Assembly: GCA_002104905.1 (NCBI GenBank)
Contig: MCFE01000131.1
Coordinates: 94,670-158,669 of the forward strand
Direction: 5' to 3'
Source of the DNA: Basidiobolus meristosporus CBS 931.73
Lineage: Eukaryota > Basidiobolomycota > Basidiobolomycetes > Basidiobolales > Basidiobolaceae
DNA length: 64,000 bases
The notes below the pieces were generated by a model. It worked only from the letters and a program-made list of their open reading frames with translations. It searched no databases and was not told where the DNA came from. Both the position numbers and the translations under genes were made by a program. Every line of letters begins with the position of its first letter. Position 1 is the stretch's first letter. Positions 1 through 10,320 of the stretch are shown piece after piece.

Positions 1-1
1 A

Positions 2-3000
2 AATTATGTATATGGAAGGCTCCTGGATGAAGAATTAAGAAAATCAAGCGCCAATAAGAAGGAAGAAGAAAATGCTTTAATAAGCAATGATAATCAACAA
101 AGGAGGTACCCAAGACCCTACAAAGGCAACAGCAACCTGTTTTGTAACTACTGCAAAAGGAAAGGACACACATCAGACTGGTGTCTCAAAAAGAAAGATA
201 ATCAGCAAAAGAAGCCTGAATATGGAAATGCTGCAACAACTGAAGATAGACTATTCATATCTGCACTAAATATGACCACAAACAAGGATTCTCAGATGTG
301 GTATATTGACTCTGGAGCATCTCAACACTTTACACACCAAAAAGAACTTTTTACCCAATATCAAGAAATTCCAATTAAGAAGGTTTTCATGGGTGACAAT
401 AGAACACTTGATGCAGTGGGAGAAGGAGCTATCCAAGTAAACCTTAGAAGCAGTGAAGGAAGCCATACACTGACCTTTAAAGAAGTACTCTATGTACCAG
501 AAATAGCCAAGAACCTACTCTCTGTAAGCAAGGCCACAGCAGAAGGACTCAGTTTCAGTTTTGACAATTCTGGATGCAGGATCACTGATCAAAATGGTGC
601 TCATATTGCTTTGGGCATCAGAGATCAGAATCTATACAAGTTGACTTATATTCCATCATATCTGGAAGCCAATATAAGTAACTTAAATGAAGAAACACCA
701 ATGCTTTGGCACAGGAGATTTGGGCACATCAATTTTGATTATTTGTGCAAAATTATCAAAGATCAGCTAATTTCTGGAGTGAAAATTGATCCCCCAACTA
801 ATTTGGAGCACTGTGAAGCCTGCATATATTAGAAACAAGCCAGACAACCATTCAAGAGCTCTGGGTTAATTGAAACTAAGAAAAAATTAGATTTAATTTA
901 CTCAGATCTGTGTGGACCTATGCAAAATTTATCCTTAGGTGGGATGAAGTATTTAATCACTTTTATTGATGATTATACAAGATACACATGGGTCTACTTC
1001 ATGGAGAGAAAGGAAGAAGCTCTGTCTAAGCTCAGGGAGTTTAAAGCTATGGTGGAGAGAGAAACTGGTGAAAAAATCAAGAAAATACGCTCTGACAATG
1101 GTGGAGAATATACCTCAAAACTCTTCATCCACTTCTGCAAAATTCATGGGATAAAGCAAGAGACTACTGTACCATACTCCCCACAGCAAAATGGAGTAGC
1201 AGAACAAGCTAACAGATTAATAATTGATACGGCAAGATCTATGATCCATGATCAAAAATTATCCTATGATTTTTGGGCGGAATCAGTTGCCACTGCTGTA
1301 TACCTTAAAAATAGGAGTTACAACAGAATACTTTGTGATTCTACTCCATTTGAAGCATGATATGGATACAGACCAAGTGCAGAACATCTAAGAATATTTG
1401 GGTGTACAGCATATGCCAAAAAACTGGCCGGAAATCAGTCAAAATTTGAGCCAAAAAGTGAAAATGCATATTTTTGGGCTACTGCAATGAGAGTAAGGCA
1501 TACAGACTCTACAATACCAAAGCAAAGAAGCTGATCAAGTCCAGGGATGTGTTGTTTGATGAAAATTCAAAATTTCACAAAAAATGACATCAGATGATGA
1601 CAAAAATCTGATCTCAAGTCTGCTAATTGTCAGGATTGAATCAGAGCAAAACAGTGAAAATTTTTTCACTCCAGAAGACTCTACAACCGTGGTTCAGCCA
1701 GAATCAGTTCCCAGGAATATCCCAGAAGTGATCATTCTAGTATCAAATGCCTGGAGATCAAATCGGACAAGAAATAGCCCAAATTACTATATTAATGAGG
1801 GTACAAACTTAGCCTATGCCTATTTAGTCCATATTGATGAACCCCAGACTGTAAAAGAGGCCCTAAATAGCCCTCAGACAAGGTTTTTGAGATCTGCAAT
1901 GACTGAGGAATATCAGGCACTGATGGAAAATCAAACTTGGGACTTAGTCAAATTACCAATCAGCCAAAAATCAATTGGATGCAGATGGGTCTTCAAGACA
2001 AAATACAAGGCTGATGGTACAATTGAAAGATACAAAGCAAGACTTGTAGCCAAAGGATACTCTCAAACAAAAGGACTTGACTATACTGAGACCTTTGCAC
2101 CGGTAGCCAAGTTTAATTCCATCAGACTAATATTTGCTATTGCAGCCAAATATAAGTTTTTTATTCATCAAATGGATGTAAAAACTGCATTTTTGAATGG
2201 AGAACTTGATGAGGACGTGTATATGGACCAGCGTGATGGGTTTGTTGACCAAGATAACCCCCATTTGGTCTGCAAGCTTAAAAAGTCACTATATGGTCTC
2301 AAACAATCACTGAGAGCCTGGAATTGCAAGATAGATTCTTATTTGGAATCGTTGAGTTTCAAAAGGAGTAATGCTGACTATAGTATATACTATAAGCCAG
2401 ATAGAGCAAATCCAGTTCTATTAGCTCTATATGTGGATGATCTTATTATAGCCGCCAATAACCTAGAAACATTGGAAGAGACTAAATCCAGCCTATCTAA
2501 GGAGTTCAAGATGTCCAATCTAGGAGAACTTAGTTACTACTTAGGGATTAAGTTCTCCATAGACAGAAGTACCCAGACTATTACCCTAAGCCAATCTAAG
2601 TATATTCAAGATATGCTAAAGAAGTATAAAATGGAAGACTGTAAACTGGCAGCTACCCCAATGGAGACAAACCTTAACTTGGTCAAAACTCAACCAAATC
2701 AAGAGAGCTTGGTGCCATCTGAAAGCCCTGACCTTCCTTATCAATCTATGGTCGGCAGTCTGATGTATATCATGCATGGAACATGTCCAGATATCTCATA
2801 TTCAGTGGGAGTTGTCAGCCAACATAATCAGAATTATGGATCTGATCATATTGCAGCAGTTAAGCGGATTTTTAGATACCTAAAAGGAACTGCTGATATC
2901 TGCTTAAGATACACTTATAAGGATTCAGAACAGGATCTTGTGGGATACTCTGATGCTGATTGGGGACAAAATTTGGAAGACAGAAGATCCACCACAGGAT

Positions 3001-3410
3001 ACACCTTTCTTTACTGTAAAGGAGCCATTTCATGGAATTCAAGAAAGTAACCAACCGTAGCACTTTCTACTACAGAGGCAGTGTGTATGGCAGCCTGTGA
3101 AGCTACAAAAGCAGCAATGTGGTTAAGAAAGCTCTTTACAGATTTAGGCCTATGTCAAAAAACGCCTACTACTTTATTTCAAGATAATCAAGGATGTATA
3201 CAATTAGGTAGAAATCCAACTTTTCATGCTAGAACCAAGCACATAGATATTAGACATCATTTCATACAAGAAGCTATAGAGAATAACTTAGTTAGCTTAG
3301 TTTACTGTCCTACAGATGAAATGATTGCAGACATACTTACCAAACCATTAGCTAGAGACAAGTTTGAATATCTTAGGTCAAAATTAGGACTAGTCAGTAT
3401 GATCATTTAG
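2..3410 (+). pseudogene. copia gag-pol polyprotein, copy A (broken)
   Basis: Domains in order: CCHC zinc knuckle (CNYCKRKGHTSDWC, about 146-184), protease (WYIDSGASQH, about 299-328), GAG-pre-integrase HH-CC region (HRRFGH near 710), integrase (FIDDYTRYTW, RSDNGGEY, YSPQQNGVAE), RT (about 1950-2700, YVDDLIIA) and RNase H (YSDADWG, then the TEA region). In-frame stops are TAG at 830-832 (GGG in copy C), TGA at 1358-1360 (a Trp codon by family logic) and TAA at 3048-3050 (CAA in copy D). Two single-base deletions between about 1460 and 1580, seen against copy C, move the frame. The zinc knuckle has DW where copy C has DR. It cannot make a full polyprotein without repair of these lesions. Confidence 0.93.
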
Positions 3411-3421
3411 CTGAGTGGGAG

Positions 3422-3770
3422 TGTTGTAAGAATTTGTATTTCCACCTAAATATTCACCTAACTTAGTCACTTAGATCATCACCTTCAAATCCTAGAGAAT
3501 ACTGACCAAATTCCTTGTCAGGATTTACTTAGAATATTTTCACCAAAATACCAGGTACCCAGAACATGAAAATTCTCAAAGTTGTCCAAACAGCCCCAGA
3601 CTTTGCACACATGTTCTTGGGACCTTCCTTAACCTATTGTACGTGTTCTTAATGCCAAGACCAGGTAAAAGTATAAATACTACTTTTACATTGAATAAAT
3701 CATTAAGTGAAAACCACATAATCTACTTGTTCTCCCAATCACTTCCAATATCTCCAAGACTCTTACAACA
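3422..3770 (+). repeat. 3' LTR of copia copy A
   Basis: 349-bp repeat with TGTTG...CAACA termini, about as long as the LTRs at 4080-4429, 57955-58303 and 61882-62231. It contains a TATA-like AAGTATAAATAC near 3670 and an AATAAA shortly after it, the usual promoter and polyadenylation arrangement of an LTR. Confidence 0.95.
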
Positions 3771-4079
3771 GTACAAGGTATATGGCAACTTTGCAATTAT
3801 CACACCAAAAAGCCGTAAAGTTGAGGTGATAGAAGTATGTCAATTATGGCAGGTGTGCACATTGGTAGAGGTTAGTAAGCAGGAGGCCATAGTTTTTTTT
3901 GATTCAAACTATATGTGGAATACCAAAAGGTAGTAGTGGGTAAGCAAATAAAGAAAGGCAATTCCACAGTGGAATATATGAATTGCACAAGGGGAGGTAG
4001 AAAAAGGGAATACCATTTGATAAATTGGTATGGTAGCATTATACAGAACCAGCGGTAGGCTGTCATACCGCCAATATAA
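3771..4079. other. unique spacer between LTRs
   Basis: No coding potential recognised. It holds a T8 run near 3893 and short inverted repeats: ATACCA/TGGTAT around 4009-4030 and CGGTA/TACCG around 4053-4070. It could be remains of a small non-autonomous element, but nothing establishes that. Confidence 0.4.
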
Positions 4080-4429
4080 TGTTGTAAAAATTTGTATTTC
4101 CACCTAAATATTCACCTAACTTAGTCACTTAGATCATCACCTTCAAATCCTAGAGAATACTGACCAAAATTCCTTGTTGGGATTTACTTGGAATATTTTC
4201 ACCAAAATACCAGGTACCCAGAACATGAGAATTCTCAAAGTTGTCCAAACAGCCCCAAACTTTGCACACATGTTCTTGGGACCTTCCTTAACCTATTCTA
4301 CGTGTTTGTTATGCCAAGACCAGGTAAAAGTATAAATACTACTTTTACATTCAATAAATCATTAAGTGAAAACCACATAATATACTTGTCCTCCCAATCA
4401 CTTCCAATATCTCCAAGACTCTTACAACA
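4080..4429 (+). repeat. solo copia LTR with 5-bp target duplication
   Basis: 350-bp LTR with TGTTG...CAACA ends and no internal domain on either side. It is flanked by a perfect 5-bp direct repeat TATAA (4075-4079 and 4430-4434), the duplication size expected for copia integrase. This is the signature of an element reduced to one LTR by LTR-LTR recombination. Confidence 0.95.
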
Positions 4430-4434
4430 TATAA

Positions 4435-4779
4435 TGCCATTAGAGTCTCGCTGTGAGGCCATCTGAATACTGTCAAGTTTCTTGCCATATAAGGCAATTG
4501 GATGTCCTGGCCAGCTGGGTTTACTTAAAGTAGTGATAAAGTGCTGAAAGACTACAACAATACCATACAAATATTGTTACAGCACCAATAAATTATTTTC
4601 AAGTTTTATCCCTTTATTTGGCTGTAAATTAGCAAAACACCATCATGATCTTGTTATAAGGTTGTTAGGAGGGTCACTAATTCCAAGCTGCTGTTATTGT
4701 GATGGTCTCTAAATGGGATCTTGACGGCTGATCCTGATTGGATCCACCTGCAGGACCAAATTATTTTTCATAGGGAATT
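4435..4779. other. spacer, nothing recognised
   Basis: AT-rich sequence between the solo LTR and the truncated copy B. I see no gene, no RNA and no clear repeat in it. Confidence 0.4.
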
Positions 4780-5857
4780 ATCAAGAGCCTGGAATTGTAA
4801 AATAGATTCTTATTTGGAATCTTTGAGTTTCAAAAGGAGTAATGCTGACTATAACATATACTATAAGCCAGATAGAGCAAATCCAGCTCTATTAGCTCCA
4901 TATGTGGATGACTCTATTATAGCCACCAATAATCTCAAAACATTGGTAGAGACTAAATCCTGCTTATCTAAAGAGTTCAAGATGTCTGATCTAAGAGAAT
5001 GCAGCTACTACTTAGGGATAAGGTTCTTCATAGACAGAAGTACCCAGACTAGCACCCTAAGCCATACCAAGTATATTCAAGATATGCTAAAGAAGTATCA
5101 AATGGAAGACTGTAAACAGGCAGCTACCCCAATGGAGACAAACCTTAACTTGGTCAAAACTCAACCAAATTAAGAGAGCTTAGTGCCATATGAAAGCCCT
5201 GACTCTCCTTATCAATCTATAGTCAGCAGTCTGATGTATATCATGCTTAGAACACCTCCAGATATCTCATATTCAGTGGGAGTTGTCAGCCAGCGTAATC
5301 AGCACTATGGAACTGATCATATTGCAGCAGTTAAGTGGATTTTTAGATATCTGAGAGGAACTGCTGATATCTGTTTAAGATACACTTATAAGGATTCAGA
5401 ACAGGATCTTTTGGGATACTCTGATGCTGATTGGGGACAAAATTTGGAAGACAGAAGATTCACCACAAGATACACCATTCTTTACTGTGAAGGAGCAATT
5501 TCATGGATTTCAATAGAGCAACCAACTGTAGCACTTTCCACCACAGAGGCAGAGTATACGGCAGCCTGTGAGGCTACAAAAGAAGCAATGTGGCTAAGAA
5601 AGCTTTTTACAGATTTAGGCCTATGTCAAAAAACGCCTATTACTTTATTTCAAGATAATCAAGGATATATACAAATAGGTAGAAATCCAACTTTTCATAC
5701 TGGAACTAAGCACATATATATTAGACATCATTTCATATGTGAAGCTATAGAGAATAACTTAGCTAGCTTAGTTTACTGCCCTACAGATGAAATGATTGCA
5801 GACATATTTACCAAACCATTAGCTAGAGACAAGTTTGAATATCTTAGGTCAAATTAG
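4780..5857 (+). pseudogene. copia RT/RNase H fragment, copy B
   Basis: Encodes the C-terminal half of RT (YVDDSIIA in place of YVDDLIIA) and RNase H (YSDADWG, STTEAEYTAACEA). A TAA stop at 5171-5173 replaces the CAA of other copies. A one-base deletion near 5850 (three A's where copy A has four) shifts the frame just before the normal C-terminus. Several surface changes such as GGI to REC near 4990 also indicate decay without selection. Confidence 0.9.
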
Positions 5858-5891
5858 GACTAGTTGACATGAACATATAGCTGAGTGGGAG

Positions 5892-6085
5892 TGTTGTAAA
5901 AGCTCATAATTCCACCTAATTATTCACCTAGCTTAGTCACTTTGATGATTACCTTTAAATCCTAGAGAATACTGACCAAATTCCTTTTCAGGATTTATTT
6001 AGAATATTTTCACCACAATATCAGGTACCTGGAACATGAAAATTATATAAGTTGCTCAAACAGCCCCAAACTTTGCCTACATATC
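5892..6085 (+). repeat. truncated 3' LTR of copia copy B
   Basis: Starts with TGTTGTAAAAG directly after the purine tract GAGTGGGAG and matches the first about 190 bp of the family LTR with many changes. Homology ends after the CAAACTTTGC block; the LTR 3' half is missing. Confidence 0.88.
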
Positions 6086-6202
6086 AGATCCAAAGGAAAG
6101 TAGATACCAGGAGGAGAGCAAGTTTGGGGCGTATAACCTGTTGTAATATTCTGAGGAGTAGTGGAAGTGATGTGGAGAATGTAAAGATTTAAAAGTTATT
6201 AC

Positions 6203-6549
6203 TGTTGTAAAATTTGGGATTCCACCTAAATATTCACCTAACTTAGTCACTTAGATCCTTACCTTCAGATCCTAGAGAATGCTGACCAAAATTCTTGTTG
6301 GGATTTACTTAGAATATTCTCACCAAAATATCAGGTACCTGGAACATGAAAATTCTCAAAGTTGTTCAAACAGCCCCAAACCTTTCACACATATTCTTGG
6401 GACCTTTCTAAACCTATTTTACATGTTTGTTATGCCAAGAACATGTGAAAGTATAAGTACTACTTTTACAGTCAATAAATCATTAAGTAAAAACCACATA
6501 ATCTACTTGTCCTAACAATCACTTGCAATATCTCCAAGATTCTACAACA
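6203..6549 (+). repeat. solo-like copia LTR
   Basis: 347-bp diverged LTR, TGTTG...CAACA. Flanks are ATTAC (6198-6202) and ATTGC (6550-6554), a 5-bp duplication with one mismatch, so it is probably an old solo LTR. The sequence right after it (from about 6566) is internal copia sequence from a later part of pol, so an internally rearranged element is an alternative reading. Confidence 0.85.
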
Positions 6550-6559
6550 ATTGCAACTA

Positions 6560-7035
6560 AACAATTGGTCAAAACTCAACCCAATCAAGAGAGCTTGGTG
6601 ACATCTGAAAGCTCAGACTCCCCTTACCAATGTATGATTGGTATTTTGATATATGCTATGCTACACACACATCCAGCATAATCAGCAGTATGGATCTGAT
6701 CAAATTGCAGCAGTTAAGCAGATTTTAGATACCTAACAGGAACTGCTGATACCTGCTTAATATACACTTATAAGGATGCAGAACAGGATCTTGTGGAATA
6801 CTCCAATGCTGATTGTGGATAAAGTTTAGGAGACAGAAGCAGAGTATATTGCTGCCTGTGAGGCTACAAAAGAAGTAATGTGGCTAAGAAAGCTTGTCAC
6901 AGACTAGGCAATGTCAAAAAGCCCTTACTACATTATTTCAATCACTTCCAATATCTCCAAGACTCCTACAACAAAAACCACACTATTCTACTGGTTCTCC
7001 CAGTCACTTCCAATATCTCCAAAACTCTTACCACA
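6560..7035 (+). pseudogene. heavily deleted copia RT/RNase H relic with LTR tails
   Basis: From about 6566 the sequence follows the end of RT (LVKTQPNQESL block), then RNase H with large deletions and stops (YSNADCG-like near 6801, EAEYIAACEATKEVMWLRKL near 6838). At 6940-6973 and again at 6974-7035 it carries two copies of the LTR 3' tail (block CACTTCCAATATCTCCAAGA, ending ACAACA or CCACA). This is a composite of old deletion events and has no coding capacity. Confidence 0.8.
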
Positions 7036-8105
7036 GATTCAACCCCAGTTCCCTGGAATATCCTGTAAAGTCCTGTTGCAGGGATAAGTAGGGACCATCA
7101 TAAAAGGCATGCACCCAATATAACCCACTGATTGGAAAGTCAAGGAATCCTGACCAAGGATCATGGAAGAGGATGGTATACTAGGTTAAGGAGTGGATCA
7201 GGGTAGTACATACGAAAGGACAGCCAAGTCGCTCCTTGACTCAACCTCCAGCCTGGCCGATTTGATGGGAATCACTTGAGAATGGGACTTCAGGTGACCC
7301 TCAAGATTCCAGTCACATCGCATCACATCCCATTGGAACGTTTCTCCAAATCCAGATGCCGGACCCTAAGAATCGATTGGTAAACCTTCGGAGGCTCATG
7401 GTTGGCTGGATCGAGATCCAACGGTACACGACAGCAGCTAGCAGTCTGGCACTGGATCCGATGCCCACTCATGCTAAACGCCGATGGGTAACCACAACAA
7501 ATCATGCGCGGGTGCCAAACCGACCCATCGGCCCAACGCAAAATGAAGAATTGGCACCAAATAGCGGGTACTCTCCGTCAACCACTCACACGGTCCATCG
7601 GACGATTGCGGCGTAGCAACTGCTCTGCGCTCGCCAGCCTTCGTCGATGTCAAAGGTGACAAGGCCCCGCCATCATGCCGCTGCGAGGGATGATCCGCGC
7701 TAAGCTCCAAACGATGACCAGGATGAGTGGTAGAACGCACACCCTGGCGGACGTGGATGTCCCAATCGAGGTGGTGGTTTCGATCGTTCGGGATGAAAGT
7801 CTCCGGCAAATCAGGAAAAACGGGACCAACACCCATTAGTAAGCAAGCCAGATCAATTCGTACCATTCCACCCCTTCACATCGCCGCTGCCACTGAATCA
7901 ACGGCGAATGACACACTCATGCCTACCAACACCCTGCGACGACAGCCAATTGTTCGGTAGCCCGTAGCCAATCGTGCAGTCCAGGTGGGCAGCTTAAATT
8001 GCCAGCCATCCCAGTCAAGACCCGCGTTTACATGATCTCTTCAGGCGCACACCACTGAATCTACGGTCCAATCAGTGCCCACAACCCATCCAAACACACA
8101 TCCAA
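7036..8105. other. intergenic, upstream region of the MATE gene
   Basis: Base composition changes from AT-rich transposon sequence to more balanced, GC-richer DNA near 7230. Open frames on both strands at 7320-7960 overlap each other and show no family features, so none is called. No TATA-like element is obvious close to 8106. Confidence 0.4.
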
Positions 8106-9854
8106 ATGTCCTTCGAATCTCAGCTCCAGGATGAAATCGCCAAAAGCCAACCCGTCATTTACACCACGATAGAAAACAAAGCGTTGTCCGCCAGCGACGA
8201 GAGCACAAGCTTACTTGGCCGGCGGGCCAGCTCGGATGCCGACCCGGGGAACCACCTTGTGGAGATTCGCACCGAGGCCTTCATCATCTTGTCGAAAGCG
8301 CTGCCGGTGCTGATCTCTGCTCTTCTCTCCGGGGTGACCAGGTACGGGGTGGTGTTTTCCCTGGGAAGCTTGGTGGGTTGGAAATGGGTCTGGATGGCAC
8401 GCATCACCTGATTAACCGCTCTTGTGTTTCTAGGGGACGAAAGAGTTGGCGGCGTGCGCCTTGGGAGGGGTGTTCGAGGCCTGCACGGTGATCTCCCCCT
8501 TCTTGGGGATCATAACCGCCCTGGAGACCCTGTGCAGCCAGGCCCACACGGCCAGCGAAAACAAACACGTTCTCGGGGTGTATCTGCAACGCGCGATGCT
8601 GATCCAACTGACCCTTTTGGTTCCCATAGCTTGGTGCTGGGCCTACACCGAGCAGATCTTGGTGGCAATGGGCCAAAACCCGGAGATCGCCCGACTGACC
8701 GGGGTGTTCGTCATTTGGTCGCTGCCTGGGGTGACGGCGACCATGCTCGTCGAGTGTATCAAGAGATACCTGAATGCACAAGGTTTGTCTTGACCAACCC
8801 TCCACTTTCCTCTCCCGACAACCAATACGAATCCGTTCCAGGGATTATGCGGGTATCCGCGTACGTGTCGGCCGTCACCGCTCCCGTCAGCTTGGTGCTG
8901 TTCTACCTGCTGGTGATTCACCCGACAACCACCCTAGGCTTTGTTGGAGCCCCGCTTGCTGCCGGAATCACGAATCTTCTATCGCTGGCGTTGTACATTG
9001 CGTACACCGTTTTCATAGAGGGTAGCCAAGGGTGGGGTGGGTTTAGCAGTGAGGCGTTTCGGGGCTGGTGGGACTTCATGAAGCTGGGATTTCCCGGGAT
9101 GATCATGATCAGCAGCGAACTCTGGGCGTTCGAGACCATAGCCCTGTGTGCATCTTACCTGGGGACCGTCGCACTCGCCGCACAAACCATCATCGAAACC
9201 ACTCTGATGCTGTTCATCATGATGTCGTTGGGTAAGTAGGGCGTCGTGGGAGGGAGTTTTCGGGCCTCAATTAATCAGTCCCGTAGGTATCTCCATCAGC
9301 GCTTCGAACAGGGTTGGAAACTTGCTGGGCTCTTCACAGCCGTACCGCGCTGCCCTGGTCGCCAAAACATCCATAGGATTGGGGGCCATGATAGGGCTTC
9401 TGAACTGCATCTTCCTATGGACTTTGCGTGACAAGTGGGGCTACCTTTACAACCGTAACGAGGAGGTGGTTCTCTTTGCCTCCCGAATACTCCCGGTAGT
9501 CGCCGTCATTCTGGTAACCATAAGCTCGCTTCACTATGCCCCCCACCCGTTTGTTCTCACTAACCAACCTCGTGTGTGTAGCTTTTCCAACCCGTTGGAA
9601 GCGTGTGTAATGGAGTCCTACGCGGCCTAGGCAAGCAGAAGGTTGGGGCGTTCATCAAGCTCTGCTCCTACTACCTAATTGCACTTCCCCTGGGCTTGTT
9701 GCTAACTTTCCATTGTGGCTATGGGCTGAAAGGACTCTGGTTGGGACTCATGATCGCATACATCGTGTGCTTTGTCATGGAGTTGAGTGTAATAATACGT
9801 ACCAATTGGAACACCGAAGTGATGATGTGCCTATACAGATTAGCCTTGGTGTGA
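8106..9854 (+). CDS. MATE-family multidrug/toxin extrusion transporter, 5 exons
   Basis: Polytopic membrane antiporter that typically exports organic cations and xenobiotics in exchange for H+ or Na+. Exons by splice signals and homology: 8106-8372, 8434-8782, 8842-9231, 9287-9513, 9582-9854 (introns 61, 59, 55 and 68 bp, all GT-AG), joining to a 501-residue protein, normal for fungal MATE proteins. Diagnostic blocks: EAFIILSKALPVLISALL (TM1), GTKELAACALG and ALETLCSQAH after the first intron, SISASNRVGNLLG in exon 4, and CNGVLRGLGKQKVGAFI in exon 5, the hallmark second-half MATE motif. About 12 hydrophobic segments are visible. The polar N-terminus of about 55 residues is cytosolic by family topology. 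An AATAAA lies 52 bp past the stop (9906-9911). The substrate cannot be read from sequence. The gene is intact and sits right beside the copia cluster. Confidence 0.93.
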
Positions 9855-10320
9855 TCCATACATCTCTGTTACCCCCTTTGCTGGCCACCGTCAGTTGTAT
9901 TGTGTAATAAATGCTTGTTGAATCTGCAGACGCTACGAGCGTAGGTGGCTATCGAGACACCTCGTATCAGACAAAAATCGAGATTGGATATACATGTATT
10001 TATATTTGACAGATCAATTTTCTCTAACTACGGGTTATTTTTGGAGAATATGTATCATGAGCAGCATGAAGTCTAACTTTCGGGCTTGCAATCAAATACA
10101 ATGGCAAAAGTAAGCTCAGACTCGTCATAAGTGTTCGCTTAGAGGATATGAAAAGATCAAAAGAAACAGATGAAGTGTTGGAAGGAAAGGGGCCAGGTGA
10201 AAAAAAATCCCATCAATCTGATGTTACAGGAAGCTAAATTCGGTATGAGTGAAGAATGGTGGGTTCGGAGGTCAGAGGTAGCGTCCAGGTTCCTCCTGGA
10301 TACCAGTAAATGGCGGCGAC
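9855..10320. other. intergenic between convergent genes
   Basis: Contains the MATE polyadenylation signal AATAAA at 9906-9911 and, on the other strand, the 3' flank of the RRM-like gene. Nothing else recognised. Confidence 0.5.

Larger units (their letters stand above)
1..3770 (+). mobile_element. Ty1/copia LTR retrotransposon, copy A (5' part outside window)
   Basis: This is the 3' two thirds or more of a copia element: gag zinc knuckle, protease, integrase, reverse transcriptase and RNase H in the Pseudoviridae order (integrase before RT), followed by a purine-rich tract (GAGTGGGAG at 3413-3421) and a 349-bp 3' LTR (3422-3770). The 5' LTR and gag start lie left of the window. It is nearly identical to copies C and D at the right end of the window, so these insertions are fairly young, but the coding region is already broken. 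The 5 bp after the LTR are GTACA; the matching left-hand target duplication cannot be seen. Confidence 0.95.
4780..6085 (+). mobile_element. copia copy B, 5'-truncated fragment
   Basis: Homology to the copia family starts abruptly inside RT at the conserved SRAWNCKIDSYLESL block (about 4780) and runs through RT, RNase H, the purine tract and about 190 bp of the 3' LTR (5892-6085), where it stops just as abruptly. It carries many more substitutions than copies A, C and D, so it is an older insertion cut by later deletions or rearrangement at both ends. Confidence 0.9.

Noticed and set aside
4188-4466. Open frames inside the LTRs (for example 4188-4466 and 61794-62009)
   Set aside because: They are the same LTR sequence translated in several copies; LTR promoter and polyadenylation sequence explains them.
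7474-7866. Open frames on both strands upstream of the MATE gene
   Set aside because: They overlap each other in the GC-richer region where chance open frames are common; no family resemblance.
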